Source: Plantago ovata (lineage: Eukaryota > Streptophyta > Magnoliopsida > Lamiales > Plantaginaceae). From it: a DNA stretch of 64,000 nucleotides. The stretch is from assembly GCA_028274465.1 (NCBI GenBank), contig CM051457.1:55650425-55714424 (forward strand), written 5' to 3'. A program made the position numbers and the translations under genes. The notes under the pieces were generated by a model. It searched no databases and was not told where the DNA came from. It saw only the letters and a program-made list of their open reading frames with translations. This document shows positions 10,024 to 20,947 of this stretch, one piece after another (the stretch's first letter is position 1; each line of letters opens with the position of its first letter).

Positions 10024-11028
10024 TTAAGGTCGTGGAGTGTCCTTGTATCCAAGCTGATTCCTATAGATTCGGATCACTTGTTCAGCCATCTCAAGATCAA
10101 ATGGCTCCCGCAAACTCTCGGTGAGCTTAATGTCTGGAACTCCCGCCTTTTCGCACATAGCGGTGATCAAGTGTGGGAAGACTAGAGGTTTGCCACTCGC
10201 GCGGTTGTTGTAAAATTGTTCGAAGATGATGGCTCCAGGAGTAATAGGCAAATCGTGCAAGAGGGCGTAAATTAAGAATTCTAGTTCCGACGTGATCTCA
10301 GAAGGTATGAGCCTTGGAATCAGATTGGCGACCACAAATGCTAACATGAAGCGAGTACGCAAAGAGAGATCCGTGTACTTTAAGGTATCATCAAAACGCG
10401 TCCTGCGTGGCTTATAAGTGTGATGCGTCAAGGCATTAGATATTGCTCTAGGGAATTTCACAATGGCTGGGTCATAGATGTAATGCTCCAATGTATTGGA
10501 TTCAAGAAGTTGTCCATTGCGAATATCATTCTCATCCTCAAGCAAAGGTTTGCTTAGTCCCATCAAAACGCTAGTTATTCTCAGTGGGCCAAAAGTCACC
10601 TTGACCCCTCGTATTGTAACTGCCATGGCTCCTCCGTCATAGTCTTCAAATGAGATATTGATTCCTCTACAAGTTCTCTATTCCAACCAGAGAGTTTTTT
10701 CCATAAAAGGTCCATCCTCTTTCGGTTATAAGTCTCACTAGGGGTGCATACGCTACTTCCCGTTCCGTCCCTTGTACTCGTGCTTTGTTCGCTCCAAAAG
10801 AGTTAAGTTTTTAGGTGCAAAGGATATGCTACAGTCCCTCACCACTGGACGTTCCCCTTCCATATAGAACCAGTACCGAAATTTACGTAAGTTATCTGAT
10901 TCCCTAGGTAATGCTTGGGTTTCGTGAACCTTAGCAACTTCCTTAGAAGCAGACGCTCCATCCTTTCTAGCCTTCTTCAGTGCTCTTGCATCCATGGTAC
11001 CTACACAACCCTTATTAGAACACTTCAA
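10024..11028 (-). pseudogene. third ORF of ATH-1, plant-transposon-protein-like, frameshifted
   Basis: The ATG at 10995 (MDARALKKARK, context ACCATGG) is the likely start; another in-frame ATG lies at 11028. The N-terminal part ends at a stop near 10753, and the rest continues in another frame from about 10700 through GWNRELVEES and MAVTIRGVKVTFGP to RNQLGYKDTPRP. The block with PSEITSELEFLIYALLHDLP and FPHLITAMCEKAGV resembles the domain annotated in plants as putative plant transposon protein, common in third ORFs of Athila-type elements. Its biochemical role is not known. At least one frameshift lies in 10650-10750. It sits downstream of a promoter-like module at 11729-12055. Confidence 0.68.
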
Positions 11029-11728
11029 GAGATGTAAGCGACTAGACTCTTATACTACGACTAGACTAACTACCTTAACACTAGACAAGTAAACGCTCTT
11101 CGTTTTGCAACAAGTCATAACGTAACAAGTCAACAACGAGACTCCAACTTCACTCAAGTGTTCTTTTGGTGAGCTTGAGGGCTTGCTAAAGTTCATTCGA
11201 AACAAATTGAGAAGCTTTAACACTTCGTTTTAATAAGTCATGCGAATCTAGACCAAGCAAACAAACTCTCCAATCGATCCACCAAACAATCCTACACTTT
11301 CTCATGCATTCACAACATAACCATCATAATATCATCACTCAAATTCGAAGACAACAATCATCAAGCAATCATATAGGCAAAAATTCGAGTACAAGAATTC
11401 TCCAAAAATCAAGATGAGCAAAATTCAAAATTAGACATCACATCTAGTAAGAAACATGCTCAACAATCAATATCAAACTCATAATCACCAATGCATAACA
11501 CAATTGAAGCTAAATTAAGCATAATTCCAAATTCAAGAAAGTTAGGGTTCTTGAGGAGTACCTTGAGTCCTTGAGAATGATACTACAATCGTGCCTTAGA
11601 TGATAGAGGAGGTTATGGGCTCCTTAGAATGCACAAGATTGGAAGAATTGGTGGAGAATTGAGTGATATTGAGATTTTTGGGATGAAAATCAGTCAAGGA
11701 AAGAAGAATGGAGGAGAGGCTTTGTGTT
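11029..11728 (-). other. leader-like region of the ATH-1 third ORF
   Basis: No ORF is supported. On the minus strand it lies between the TATA box at 11757-11750 and the ORF start, starts CT-rich and continues AT-rich. TTGTGTAG just before the ATG at 10995 could be a 3' splice site, but no donor can be assigned. Confidence 0.4.
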
Positions 11729-12055
11729 CCAAGTGGTCCGCTTGGTTGCCTATATAGTCACCCGAGCGGACCTCTTACGGACAGCCAAGCGGAGCGCTTG
11801 GCCAAGCGAGCCGCTTGGCCGTTTCCAAGCGGTCCTCTTGGTTACTGGCCAAACTCTCTGGAAATTCCAGAACGTTTGGTCAGTTCCCAAGCGGTCCACT
11901 TGGAAAATAGCCAAGCGGAGCACTTGACCAAGCGAGCCGCTTGGCTTTTTTCAAGCGGTCCTCTTGGTTACTAGCCATACTCTCTGGAAATTCAAGAGAA
12001 TTAGTCAGTTTCAAAGCGGCCCACTTGAAAAAGCCAAGCTGTCCACTTGAGAGTT
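11729..12055 (-). promoter_or_regulatory. palindrome cluster with TATA box, internal promoter candidate
   Basis: A CTATATAG box (11750-11757) lies within a cluster of about ten CCAAGCGG/CCGCTTGG-type palindromes, such as 11784-11802 (GCCAAGCG, 3 bp loop) and 11800-11820 (GGCCAAGCG, 3 bp loop). A unit of about 126 bp is tandemly duplicated (near 11783-11908 and 11909-12032). The arrangement copies the LTR promoter layout but is internal, upstream of the third ORF. Confidence 0.55.
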
Positions 12056-12399
12056 GAATGCTCCAACTCCATTTTTTTCCCACTATTGCTAAATTTTCAA
12101 CCCAAAAACCTTGTCCACTCAACAAAACGAAATTTAAACGTGCTTCTAATCTATATGCAAGTACCTACAACCTCGGGTTGGCTCCCGAGAAGGGCCTTTG
12201 TTTAGAAGTCGTTGGCTCGACTCTTCACATCTCATGCGGGATCAATTTCGCATTGGGTACTAGACTTCCCCATCCAAATGCTCTTCAAAGCATCAATTCC
12301 CTGCACATCTCGACGAACATAAAGTCGACCAAAAAATCCTACAAGTTGATCGGGATTGTTAACTAACCACGATTGCCTTGGTTTTGGTATCCACCTCGT
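12056..12399 (-). other. ATH-1 gag to third-ORF spacer
   Basis: Non-coding. It holds a perfect 6 bp stem CTCGGG-TTGGCT-CCCGAG at 12172-12189, of a kind I recall from other Athila-type elements between gag and downstream genes. Nothing else is recognised. Confidence 0.5.
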
Positions 12400-13329
12400 G
12401 GTCCTTTCCCTCCACGGTTTTGTGGTCTCACATTGCCATACCCCAGGCCATAATTCACGTCCTCAACACTTCTTGACGAACCTTGTTCTTGACAAATTGC
12501 TCTCTCGCAAATTCAGAACGGCATAAGTAGGCCGGGTGCCCATAGTTCTTGAACACACCACAAACTTCCGTAGAAGGAATTGAACGCTTTGCCTCAAAGC
12601 TTGCTTCACTTCATGGGCGAACCCATCGAACACATCTTGCTCCACCACTACCTTGGCCTCACCTCTTTGCTCCTTTTGAAGCACATGAGCTCTCACATTC
12701 CGATTCTGAGAATTCCGGTACATGGTGTCTAGCTTCAATTGAGCTTGAGTAGGCGTGAACTCTCCCATACTACCTCCACATATACTATCCACTTGAGATT
12801 GAATCTCAGGATGTAAGCCATTGTAAAATTATTGGAGAAGCTGACCTTTATCGTACCCATGATTTGGGCACCGATGTTGCAACCCCATGAATCTATCATA
12901 AGCCTCGTGAAAATCTTTATCATATTTCTGATCAAAGGTGCTAATTTGGCTCTTCATAGCCATTGTCTTGGAAGCGGGGTAGTACCGATCCATGAACTTA
13001 TCAAAGCAAATCTGCCATGTTGTCAAAGACCCGGCCTCTAGAGAGTTGAGCCAAGACTTTGCTCTATCGCCAAGACCCATAGAAAATACCTTCATACGAA
13101 TATCATCATCACTCACACCAGCCCCAGGTCGCCCTAGATGGAGAACAAAATTCTCTAGCTCGTGCAAGAATCCAATCAGATCCTCATTAGCCATCCCATA
13201 GAACTTGGGAAGTTGTTGGAATATGTGATTCTTGATTTCCAGATTTCTTGTGGCATCATTGAGGAAAATTGCTGGCCCTCTAGCCCCAACCGTAGGCTTG
13301 GTAAGACTACGAATAGGCTGCTCCTCCAT
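12400..13329 (-). pseudogene. gag: gag of ATH-1 (Athila-type), broken
   Basis: MEEQPIRSLTKP at 13329 is preferred as start because it matches the usual Athila gag opening; an in-frame ATG at 13419 adds 30 unlikely residues. The retrotransposon gag core is clear, with GVSDDDIRMKVFSMGL, DRAKSWLNSL, TTWQICFDKFMDRYYP and RCPNHGYD. A stop follows GQLLQ, where a homologous region continues FYNGLHPEIQSQVDS. Near 12560-12520 another frame shows a zinc knuckle read as CGVFKNYGHPAYLC, in which the second Cys is Phe. The protein would coat element RNA in virus-like particles. No pol follows. Confidence 0.82.
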
Positions 13330-13508
13330 TTCACCTCCTAAATGGACAGATTCGAGAACTGGTTCCGAGAGATAAGAGAAAGAACACTTATCACTACACA
13401 AATCAGAGTGCAATGGCAAGTTGTCCCCGAGTGTCGTTCTCTGGGGACCTAACGTGGCTTTGTTTGAGGTTTTTGTATGAGATTTCAGTCGACGAGTTCA
13501 AGTTGGTT
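13330..13508 (-). other. ATH-1 leader at the LARD-1 junction
   Basis: Between gag and the LARD-1 LTR there is about 180 bp with no ORF of its own. The LARD-1 LTR homology starts at 13509 without its first 11 bp, so the junction is trimmed. No primer-binding site for ATH-1 is visible. Confidence 0.5.
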
Positions 13509-14682
13509 TATTTTACACCTTCATTCGAGTCTTTTTTCACCTATTTAGCTATCCTCTATGATAATTTAGCTATATTTTAGTGCATTTTATTAGAATAGTT
13601 TCACGTTTCCCTTTTTTTTGCATTTTTCAGGTTTTAGGTAAAAAAACGTGATTTTCCGGGCAATTATGTTGAACAGAACGAAGATTCGGTATTTCTTGGT
13701 CATCCGTGGTGTATCCAGAAGGTTCCGGACGAGATTTGAGGCCTAGGGGTCGAGTTTCAAGGCTTAAAGGTCACTAGAAGGCAAAATCCGAGTCCGAAAA
13801 GGAAAAGAAGACAAAAAACGCGTCAAAAATGCGTCCACCGCCACTGGAGCTCCCAGGCGGTTCGACCGGCGTCTGGGGCGGTTCACCCCACGTCCTCCGA
13901 ACTCCTATATATAGTTGCACCAGTTTCTATGTTTTGAATACCTTTTCACATAGTTTTAAGAGACGAATTCTCCAGAGCCTGTTCTGGGAATTCTTAGCAT
14001 AAGAGACTCTTTTTCATATCAATTTGGAGCATTAAGCATAGCAATTGAACCTCGTTGTTTATCAATTCTTGCTTGTGAGTTAGCAATTCTTCGGAGATTG
14101 ACAACCTTCGTCGGTAACATTGTATTTCACGATTTTTCTACTTTTATTTATTTCGTTCAACATGTTTTCATTCAATCTTGCTTTGATTTCTGTTGATTGC
14201 AACCTATCTATGAGTAGCTAAATCTATCGTTGGTGATAGTATGTGATTTCTTAGCTAGGGTTCTTAATAATGCATGATTGGCTGTAACACGATTCAGACT
14301 TGACTTATTACTTTATTTCTTTGATCTATCTAAGCCCTCTATCTTCGTAGTGTTGAATTGAACAGAACACATTGGCCAATTCATGATCTTAGATCTCTAT
14401 GCAAACGCTCAAGTACTTCATGCATGATTATTAACCTGATGCTTTGAATGATCATACTATCACTAACTTCCATTGTTATTGATAAGAAAATCTGTACTAA
14501 GTCGTTTGTTGAGTTTATAGTTTAAGTTAAATTAGATAAAGCTAGTTATAGTCCTTAGAGATCGACACTCGAGGTTATTTTACTACTACACTACGTGCCT
14601 TGGTTTTCGTTGTAGTTGTGAATTGTCTTTGGCTAAAAACAAATTTATTTGATTAATTGAGTCTGACAAATTCGGTTCATCA
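13509..14682 (+). repeat. 5' LTR of LARD-1
   Basis: The LTR homology begins TATTTTACACC and ends GGTTCATCA. It contains the promoter block with TATA box CTATATATAG at 13905-13914 preceded by GGGGCGGTTCACCCC-type palindromes. The companion 3' LTR is at 17747-18936. Confidence 0.92.
13852..13914 (+). promoter_or_regulatory. LARD-1 LTR promoter
   Basis: CTATATATAG (13905-13914) follows a GC-rich stretch with a decayed palindrome at 13874-13890. The 3' LTR copy keeps better palindromes at 18090-18145 with its TATA box at 18160-18169. Confidence 0.6.
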
Positions 14683-14685
14683 AAT

Positions 14686-14703
14686 TGGCGCCGTTGTCGG
14701 GGA
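14686..14703 (+). other. primer-binding site of LARD-1 (tRNA-Asp type)
   Basis: TGGCGCCGTTGTCGGGGA begins three bases after the LTR end. It differs by one base from TGGCGCCGTTGCCGGGGA, the complement of the 3' end of plant tRNA-Asp, which Athila-type elements commonly use. Confidence 0.85.
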
Positions 14704-15012
14704 CTATATTCCTTTTTTCTGTTTAGCTTATTTATATTTTCAGCATTCAGTTCCCTACATAAGAACAGGCTCTGGGGGTTTGCTCTCAAAAAATTTCACT
14801 TTCTTACCCTATTTCTTTCCCCCTATATTTTTCAGTAAATTCATCTAATCTGATCTTGGTTACCTTGCGTGCTTGTGCTCTCGAAGTTCTCGGTTACATT
14901 GTGTTTGTCTGCACTCTTTGTGTTTTTCTTTGCAAGTTTTTGTTTTTCTTTTGTGGATTCTGCTCCTTGGTTTCTTGTTTCCTCATGTGCAGAAACTAGT
15001 CATATGAAAGGA

Positions 15013-15718
15013 TGAGTCAACTTCCGTTGCCCCGGTATGTGATGCCTCGAGGGCCTTGAAAGGGTACGCTCGAGGATGGCTCAGAATCCCGCCGGAAAAA
15101 TCGTTGCGCACTTGGGGTGAAGTAACCAGCAAGTTTCTTGAACATTGGGATAGGGACTCACCTCCCGGGTCAAGGGCATGGACGTCTCGCTTCAGTAGTC
15201 AGCCACCAGAAATCAACATTGCCGATGAAGAGGAATGTGGACAAGAATCCATTGATGAAGTCTCCTCAGTGCTTAGCTTGGATTCCACATCCTTACTTGC
15301 GGATGTCGAGGTTGTTGGTCAAGAGGAAGTCGTGGAGGAGGTGATAACTGAATCCATTGCTTCACTTGAGTCAGAAGGAGAGGGCGTGAGTTGTGTTGAG
15401 GTCGAGGAGCCAATCCCTGGAGATTTTGGTGCCCCTGAATCAATTGCGGCAGATACTCTTGATCTTGACTCCTACGCTCTGGTCCATGCACCCACCTATG
15501 AATTCCAAAGGAGTTTTGATCCTCATTTCTCTTTTTATTTTCCATCTGATTCCCTTAGTTATTTTGTAGATTTTGTTTTTTTTGGTTTTGTTAATTTTAG
15601 TTTTCAGGGAATCATGGACTTGCTTGAGCAGATACGGAGAGGAGCCAAGGATGGTTCCCAAGATGCGAGGAGTAATGGAACGGATGCACAAGATTCGTTT
15701 CCATTTGATAATGGGTAA
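15013..15718 (+). pseudogene. gag: gag remnant of LARD-1
   Basis: A start MSQLPLPRYVMPRG runs into a stop within 16 codons. The recognisable part, KGYARGWLRIPPEKSLRTWGE and TSKFLEHW, continues in another frame from about 15056. A longer version of the same region at 24395 shows that the front of the gag domain, including DTYEEGVLRIPRENVEGV, was deleted here. After the core comes an acidic stretch rich in Val-Glu and Ser, then a Phe-rich stretch that may be non-coding. There is no zinc knuckle. It cannot encode a working Gag. Confidence 0.65.
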
Positions 15719-15871
15719 CATTAGTGGTAATGGTTGCATGTAGTTTAGTTTTATCGCTTTCTTGCATTGCATGTCATTGTGTTTTATTTTATGTTTTCGT
15801 ATCTTTTTGGTGATAAAATAGGTTTTAAGATGATAATTTTGCGTTTTGGGAGGAAAAAGGCGTCTCCACGA

Positions 15872-16002
15872 GTCTGGAGATGCCAGGCGAATCGCCCCCC
15901 ACATGGGGCGAATCGCCTGGCAAGTCCAGACAACCTGGGACGTTCTGGACGCCCCAGGCGAATCGCCCCCCACCTGGGGCGGTTCGCCCCGGGTGTCCAG
16001 AA
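15872..16002 (+). other. twin 60-nt foldbacks in LARD-1
   Basis: Hairpin 1 (15872-15931) has a 7 bp outer stem GTCTGGA/TCCAGAC and a 17 bp inner stem GCCAGGCGAATCGCCCC with one central mismatch and a 6-base loop. Hairpin 2 (15943-16002) pairs TTCTGGAC with GTCCAGAA and then about 15 of 19 positions inside. Both are 60 nt long and 11 nt apart. Confidence 0.7.
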
Positions 16003-16164
16003 ACCCGGGGGTCCGGATTTTCGTTCGGAATCCCATTTTTCTCCTATTATGCTAAATTATTGATCTTTTTACTTCTTTTATCAACCGTTTTGGTTTCTCA
16101 CGAGTTTCCTTGAGTCATATAGGTTACAGGTACAAGTTAGCTCTCACCTTAAATCCACTTTCGA

Positions 16165-16210
16165 CGTTCGGGACGAGCGACGACGTTCAGGTTTGGGGAG
16201 GGGGGTTATC
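16165..16210 (+). other. internal hairpin-polypurine module of LARD-1
   Basis: GTTCGGGACGAGCG is followed by AGGTTTGGGGAGGGGGG. It is homologous to the ATH-1 module at 9402-9440. Further polypurine-like copies are GGTTTGGGGAAGGGG near 16866 and GGTTTGGGGAGG near 16976. Confidence 0.55.
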
Positions 16211-17709
16211 GCTGGCTATCTCTATACATGTTTTGCTTATGATAAACTCGTGAAACCCTTTGTTTGCATTTGCATTTCCACGTTTACCGTGATGTTAAGT
16301 ATTGTTTGGCTTTGTAAGGATGTGGAATCCAAGTTAAGTTTCATAAGGGGGATGGGATGTGAACCGTGATGTTAAGTATTGTTTGGCTTTGTGTTGATTG
16401 GTATTTTTTTTTTGTTTGCATTTGCATTTGCACGTTTACCGCTTTCTTAGTATTTAGTTGCATACACTACATTCATCCTAGTATAGTTTTGCATGTTTTT
16501 GTGTGGAGTTTATTGCCAAATTTTTTGAACTTTTTTATTGGGTAGATTAACTAATTATGACCTTTGACCATGCGTTTCATCTCTATGAATGTGTTTGAGG
16601 TTTTTATCGCTTGGCTTGTCACATTTATATATGCACTTAGTTAAGCTTGGTAGTCTCGACATCACTTAGTGGTCTTTTCTGTACTGCGGTTCACGAAGGC
16701 CTTGATTATAGGATGTTGCATGTTAGATTCTTGTGGTTGTTTTCCCGTGTAATTATGTACCTAAGAGGCAACAAGCCTTCACGTTGCTTTGAGATTGCTA
16801 AATGCCTAGGAAGGAGGTAGTGTGAGATTGTGTGATCCTTTGTTTGAAACCTATTCTAACAAATAGGTTTGGGGAAGGGGTTATACCGATATGATGACTT
16901 GTTTTTCGATTTTGAGTGTTGTGAGTTTGTTTTCCTTTTTCGTAAAGTTTGTGCTTCAACCTATTCTTTCGAATAGGTTTGGGGAGGTCGTTTGTGAGTC
17001 AGTAATTTTTCGTTGTGCTACTACTGGCTATATATAAAAAAAATCAAAAAAAGAAAAAATGCCAGGAAAAAGAAAAGATCTGGAAAAGAAAAAAAGAAGA
17101 AAAAAAAAGAAAAAAAAGACCCCAAAAAAAGCAAAGAAGGGTTCAAAGAAAGCCAAAAAGCAGGTTAGCAAAGTGGTTGTCTCGTTTTTCAATTCTTGTA
17201 ATGTTCGTAATCGAGTTGTAATTTTCTGTCTTTTGATTGTTTGGTGTCATCTGTCTACCTCGTCCAGCCATTCAGGAAGTGGTAATTAGTTTATGACTTT
17301 GCTTGAGAGATGGGTAGAATAGGGGAGTGTAAACTTTTAGAGAACCCTCCTTCGTTGATGAGAGCCAGTATTGGTTCGACCGCTTTGAGGGAAAGTCTTA
17401 ACTTGGTGAACAACAGTAAGTCCTCAGTTTCATAGGCACGGGACAACCATTTGTATTTTAACATGTTTCATTACGTCGTCACTGACTAGGTCCAGGTAGA
17501 GAATGTTACGAGAGACTATCTCGTTTAACATAGTGCATATGTGAATGTGTATGAGTCAATTGAGACATTCTTCAACCAATATCCATGTTATGATATGTAT
17601 GGTCATTGTTCATAAGTTTTTGATAGATTCAATAGATTAGTTCATTACATTTAGCATGAGACTCCATTTTGTGTGTTGCATTGGTTTTTTGCATTAGAGT
17701 CTAGCTTAG
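16211..17709 (+). other. LARD-1 3' non-coding region
   Basis: No conserved coding sequence is seen. It contains a partial direct repeat (GTGATGTTAAGTATTG at about 16291 and 16367), an A/G-rich run at 17033-17165 and blocks shared in reverse with 8227-9240. The lysine-rich reading frame in the A-rich run is composition only. Confidence 0.6.
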
Positions 17710-17746
17710 TTGCTTGAGGACAAGCAAAGGTTTGGTTTGGGGAGTT
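17710..17746 (+). other. terminal hairpin and polypurine tract of LARD-1
   Basis: TTGCTTG-AGGA-CAAGCAA (17710-17727) is a perfect 7 bp stem. GGTTTGGTTTGGGGAGTT follows and abuts the 3' LTR start TGATAAACG at 17747. This is the functional polypurine tract position. Confidence 0.82.
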
Positions 17747-18936
17747 TGATAAACGTGTATTTTACACCTTCATTCGAGTCTTTTTTCACCTATTTAGCTA
17801 TCCTCTATGATAATTTAGCTATATTTTAGTGCATTTTATTAGAATAGTGTCACGTTTCCCTTTTCTTTGCATTTTTCAGGTTTTAGGTAAAAAACGAGAT
17901 TTTTCGGCAATTATGTTGAAGAGAACGACGATTCGGTGTTTCGTGGTCATCCGTGGTGTATCCAGAAGGTTCCGGACGAGATTTGAGGCCTAGGGGTCGC
18001 GTTTCAAGTCTTAAAGGTCACTAGAAGACAAAATCCGAGTCCGAAAAGGAAAAGAAGACCAAAAACGCGTCCACCGGCACTGGAGCTCCCGGGCGGTTCG
18101 CCCCACGCCAAGCGGTTCGCCCGGCGTCTGGGGCGGTTCGCCCCACGTCCTCCGAACTCCTATATATAGTTGCACCTGTTTCTACGTTTGGAATACCTTT
18201 TCACATAGTTTTAAGAGAAGAATTCTCCAGAGCCTGTTTTTGGAATTCTTAGCGTAGGACAGTCTTTTTCTTATGAATTTGGAGGATTAAGCATAGCAAT
18301 TGGACCTCGTTGTTTATCAATTCTTGCTTGTGAGTGAGCAATTCTTCGGAGATTGACAACCTTCGTCGGTAACATTGTATCTCACGATTTTTCTACTTTT
18401 ATTTATTTCTTTCAACATGTTTTCATTCAATCTTGCTTTTATTTTTGTTGATTGCAACCTATGTATGAGTAGCTAAATCTATCGTTGGTGATAGTATGTG
18501 ATTTCTTAGCTAGGGTTCTTAATTATGCATGATTGGCTGTAACGCGATTCAGACTTGACTTATTGCTTTATTTCTTTGATCTATCTAATCCCTCTATCTT
18601 CGTAGTTTTGAATTGAACGGAACACATTGGACAATTCATCATCTTAGATCTCTATGCAAACGCTCAAGTACTTCATGCATGATTATTAACCTGATGCTTT
18701 CAATGATCATACTATCACTAACTTCCATTGTTATTGATAAGAAAATCTGTGCTAAGTCGTTTGTTGAGTTTATAGTTTAAGTTAAATTAGATAAAGCTAG
18801 TTATAGTCCTTAGAGATCGACACTCGAGGTTATTTTACTGCTACACTACGTGTCTTGGTTTTCGTTGTAGTTGTGAATTGCCTTTGGCTAAAAACAAATT
18901 ATTTGATTAATTGAGTCTGACAAATTCGGTTCATCA
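17747..18936 (+). repeat. 3' LTR of LARD-1
   Basis: It runs from TGATAAACGTG to GGTTCATCA (1,190 bp). Its ends are near-perfect 8 bp inverted repeats (TGATGAAC/GTTCATCA in the family). It keeps palindromes CGGGCGGTTCGCCC-like at 18090-18145 just upstream of CTATATATAG at 18160-18169. Confidence 0.92.
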
Positions 18937-19896
18937 CATGCTGAAAATTACAATCATACAATTCTATAGCTTTCATTCACCACGAGTTGGTCACATACTC
19001 TATTCGAATATATTTTATAGGCAACTATGAATCATATGAAGCAATTTGCAGCAGGATTGAATCACAATCTCATGTAAGCATAAACATAATCCAACACATG
19101 TAAAATCTACATTCTACCACCAACACAAAAGATTTAGCTACTCATATTCAATAATGAAAATATCAACTCATATGAATTGTTACTGGAAGACATTTGATCA
19201 AATTACTAGACTAGAGATTGATACAAGTTACCACCAAAGTTGACACTATTCGGTGGAAATTGATAGAAAGCTCTCCGTAGATGAAAATATCATGCAATCC
19301 TATGGCCAAATCTTCAATCCAATGTGAATTACAATGTAAATCTATTCAAGGGTGAAACTTGGGGCTTACAGCTCTCCAAAATTCGAATGCTGAAGTCTGA
19401 ATGTGAAAAAAGTAATTGAAAATATATTTTAAAGACAGAATCCCGATTTTGTAACTGCAGCCAAGCGGACCACTTGGCTGCTGCCAAGCGGTCCGCTTGG
19501 ATGCTGGGTAACATCTCTGGAATTCCAGAGATTTCCAAGCGGAGGGCTTGGCTTCCGGAAGCGGCTCACTTGCTTTGTGGGGCAGATTTTGACATGGAAG
19601 CTCAATCCTTTGCCCACGATCAGCCCTCGGGTGCCTTGGACTCGTCCTTCTCAACACTTATTGAGGCTCAAGCACTCACGAACAAAGCCACGGAGGTCGA
19701 GGCACTTCAACGGGGCCATTTTCCATAAAAAATGCTCGTTTTTAGCTCCAAAAACACCGTTTCGTACCTAAGTGCTTGAAAATGCAGAAAACACATAATG
19801 TAACACTATTCTACAAAACTAACCAAAAAACTAAGCAAAAGGATAGAAAAAGAAGGCAAAAAAGACAAGATGAAGGCGTAAAAACTACGTTCATCA
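18937..19896 (-). repeat. 5' LTR of ATH-1 (incomplete)
   Basis: Reversed, it starts TGATGAACGTAG and lacks a recognisable 3' end, where LARD-1 begins. It holds palindromes of the ATH-1 type: CCAAGCGG-T-CCGCTTGG at 19484-19500 is perfect, and 19460-19478 is near-perfect. A TATA-like AAATATATTTT lies near 19420-19432 on the downstream side. The assignment to ATH-1 rests on shared palindromes and orientation. Confidence 0.65.
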
Positions 19897-20947
19897 GATA
19901 CCTTAGCTAAGTTCTTGCTGGATAATGGTTTCAAGAAAGGTGAAGTTGATAAAACCTTATTTACCATGAACCATGATGGTAAAATACTCCTAGTCCAGAA
20001 TTATGTGAATAACATAATTTTTGGATCTAAGGACAACCAACTCTGTGATGATTTTGCCAAGCTCATGACTACCAAGTTTGAAATGAGCATGATGGGAAAA
20101 TTGAATTATTTCCTAGGATTGCAAGTCAAGAAACTCAAAGATGAAATATTCATAAATCAAGCAAAGTATGCGAAGGAAATGCTCATAAAGTTCAGGATCA
20201 AAGAGGAAGAGAAACCTGAAAAGATCCCTATGAGTGTTGGTACCAAATTGGGCTATACTAAAGAAGACAAAAGTGTAGATCAGCACAAGTATAGGAAGTT
20301 CATTGGTTCCTGTTCTATTTAACAGAAAGTAGGCCTGACATTCAGTATGTTGTTTGTGTGTGTGAAAGATTACAATCTGACCCTAGAGAATCACACTACA
20401 AGAAAGCACTCAAAATACTGAAATATGTCAAAGGGTCAATGTTGGATTATGGTATCCAAAAGATTTTGGATTAGAACTGGTTGGTTATTCAGATGCTGAC
20501 CATGGTGGATCAACTCTTGACCGGAAAAGTACCCCTGGAACTTGTCAGTTTCTATGTACAAGCTTAATTTCATGGTTTAGCAAGAAGCAAACCTGTGTGG
20601 CCAATTCATCCATTGAATCTGAATACATTGCGGCTGGTTGTTGTACTGCTCAAATCCTATGGATTCAGGAACAACTAAGAGATTATGGTATTTCTGCAAA
20701 GAAAACACCAATCTTTTGTGATAATACAATTGCTATTGCTATCACGCAAAATCCTAAGTTTCACTCAAGGACAAAGCACATTGATATTAGACATCATTTC
20801 ATTAGAGACCGTGTGGAAAAAGGAGACATTGAGGATGTAAAGATAGGTACTAATGATCATCTTGCTGACATCTTTACCAAGCCTCTTCCAGATAATAGAT
20901 TCGCAATGCTAAGGTATAACCTTGGATTGATTGAACTACCTCAATAA
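19897..20947 (+). pseudogene. pol: pol C-terminus (RT end and RNase H) of SIRE-2
   Basis: The RT part includes DNGFKKGEVDKTLFTM and the catalytic region read as YVNNIIFGS, where SIRE-4 has YVDDIIFGS. Both catalytic aspartates are thus Asn. A stop or frameshift follows FIGSCSI near 20322. RNase H resumes with SSIESEYIAAGCC, FCDNTIAIAITQNP, HFIRDRVEKGDIE and the end FTKPLPDNRFAMLRY...LIELPQ at 20947. Loss of the YVDD aspartates alone would abolish polymerase activity. Confidence 0.9.

Larger units (their letters stand above)
13509..18936 (+). mobile_element. LARD-1: non-autonomous Athila-related element with two LTRs
   Basis: Two similar LTRs (13509-14682 and 17747-18936) flank 3,064 bp with a tRNA-Asp-type primer-binding site, a gag remnant, hairpin arrays and a polypurine tract, but no protease, RT, RNase H or integrase. 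It must have depended on a relative for mobility. The left LTR lacks its first 11 bases. The flanks do not show a target duplication, so one end was altered after insertion into ATH-1. Confidence 0.88.
8227..19896 (-). mobile_element. ATH-1: Athila-type Ty3/gypsy element, pol-less part, split by LARD-1
   Basis: Read on the minus strand there is a 5' LTR (19896-18937), then the nested element LARD-1 (18936-13509), gag (13329-12400), a promoter-like palindrome cluster, a third ORF (11028-10024), a foldback, a hairpin-polypurine module, and non-coding sequence homologous to the 3' part of LARD-1. It is cut at 8227 by the SIRE-1 LTR. No protease, reverse transcriptase or integrase is visible, so it was probably non-autonomous or lost pol. 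At 19896 it ends in TTCATCA and abuts SIRE-2 pol sequence, so it inserted there. Confidence 0.72.

Noticed and set aside
11708..12055. Overlapping short ORFs and regularly spaced repeats suggesting a CRISPR-like array
   Set aside because: Repeats are palindromes of unequal spacing within a plant retroelement; there are no unique equal-length spacers and no cas genes.
17033..17289. Lysine-rich reading frame in LARD-1 that looks like a small nuclear protein
   Set aside because: It is produced by an A/G-rich run; the homologous stretch in ATH-1 (8700-8870) is not open in the same way.
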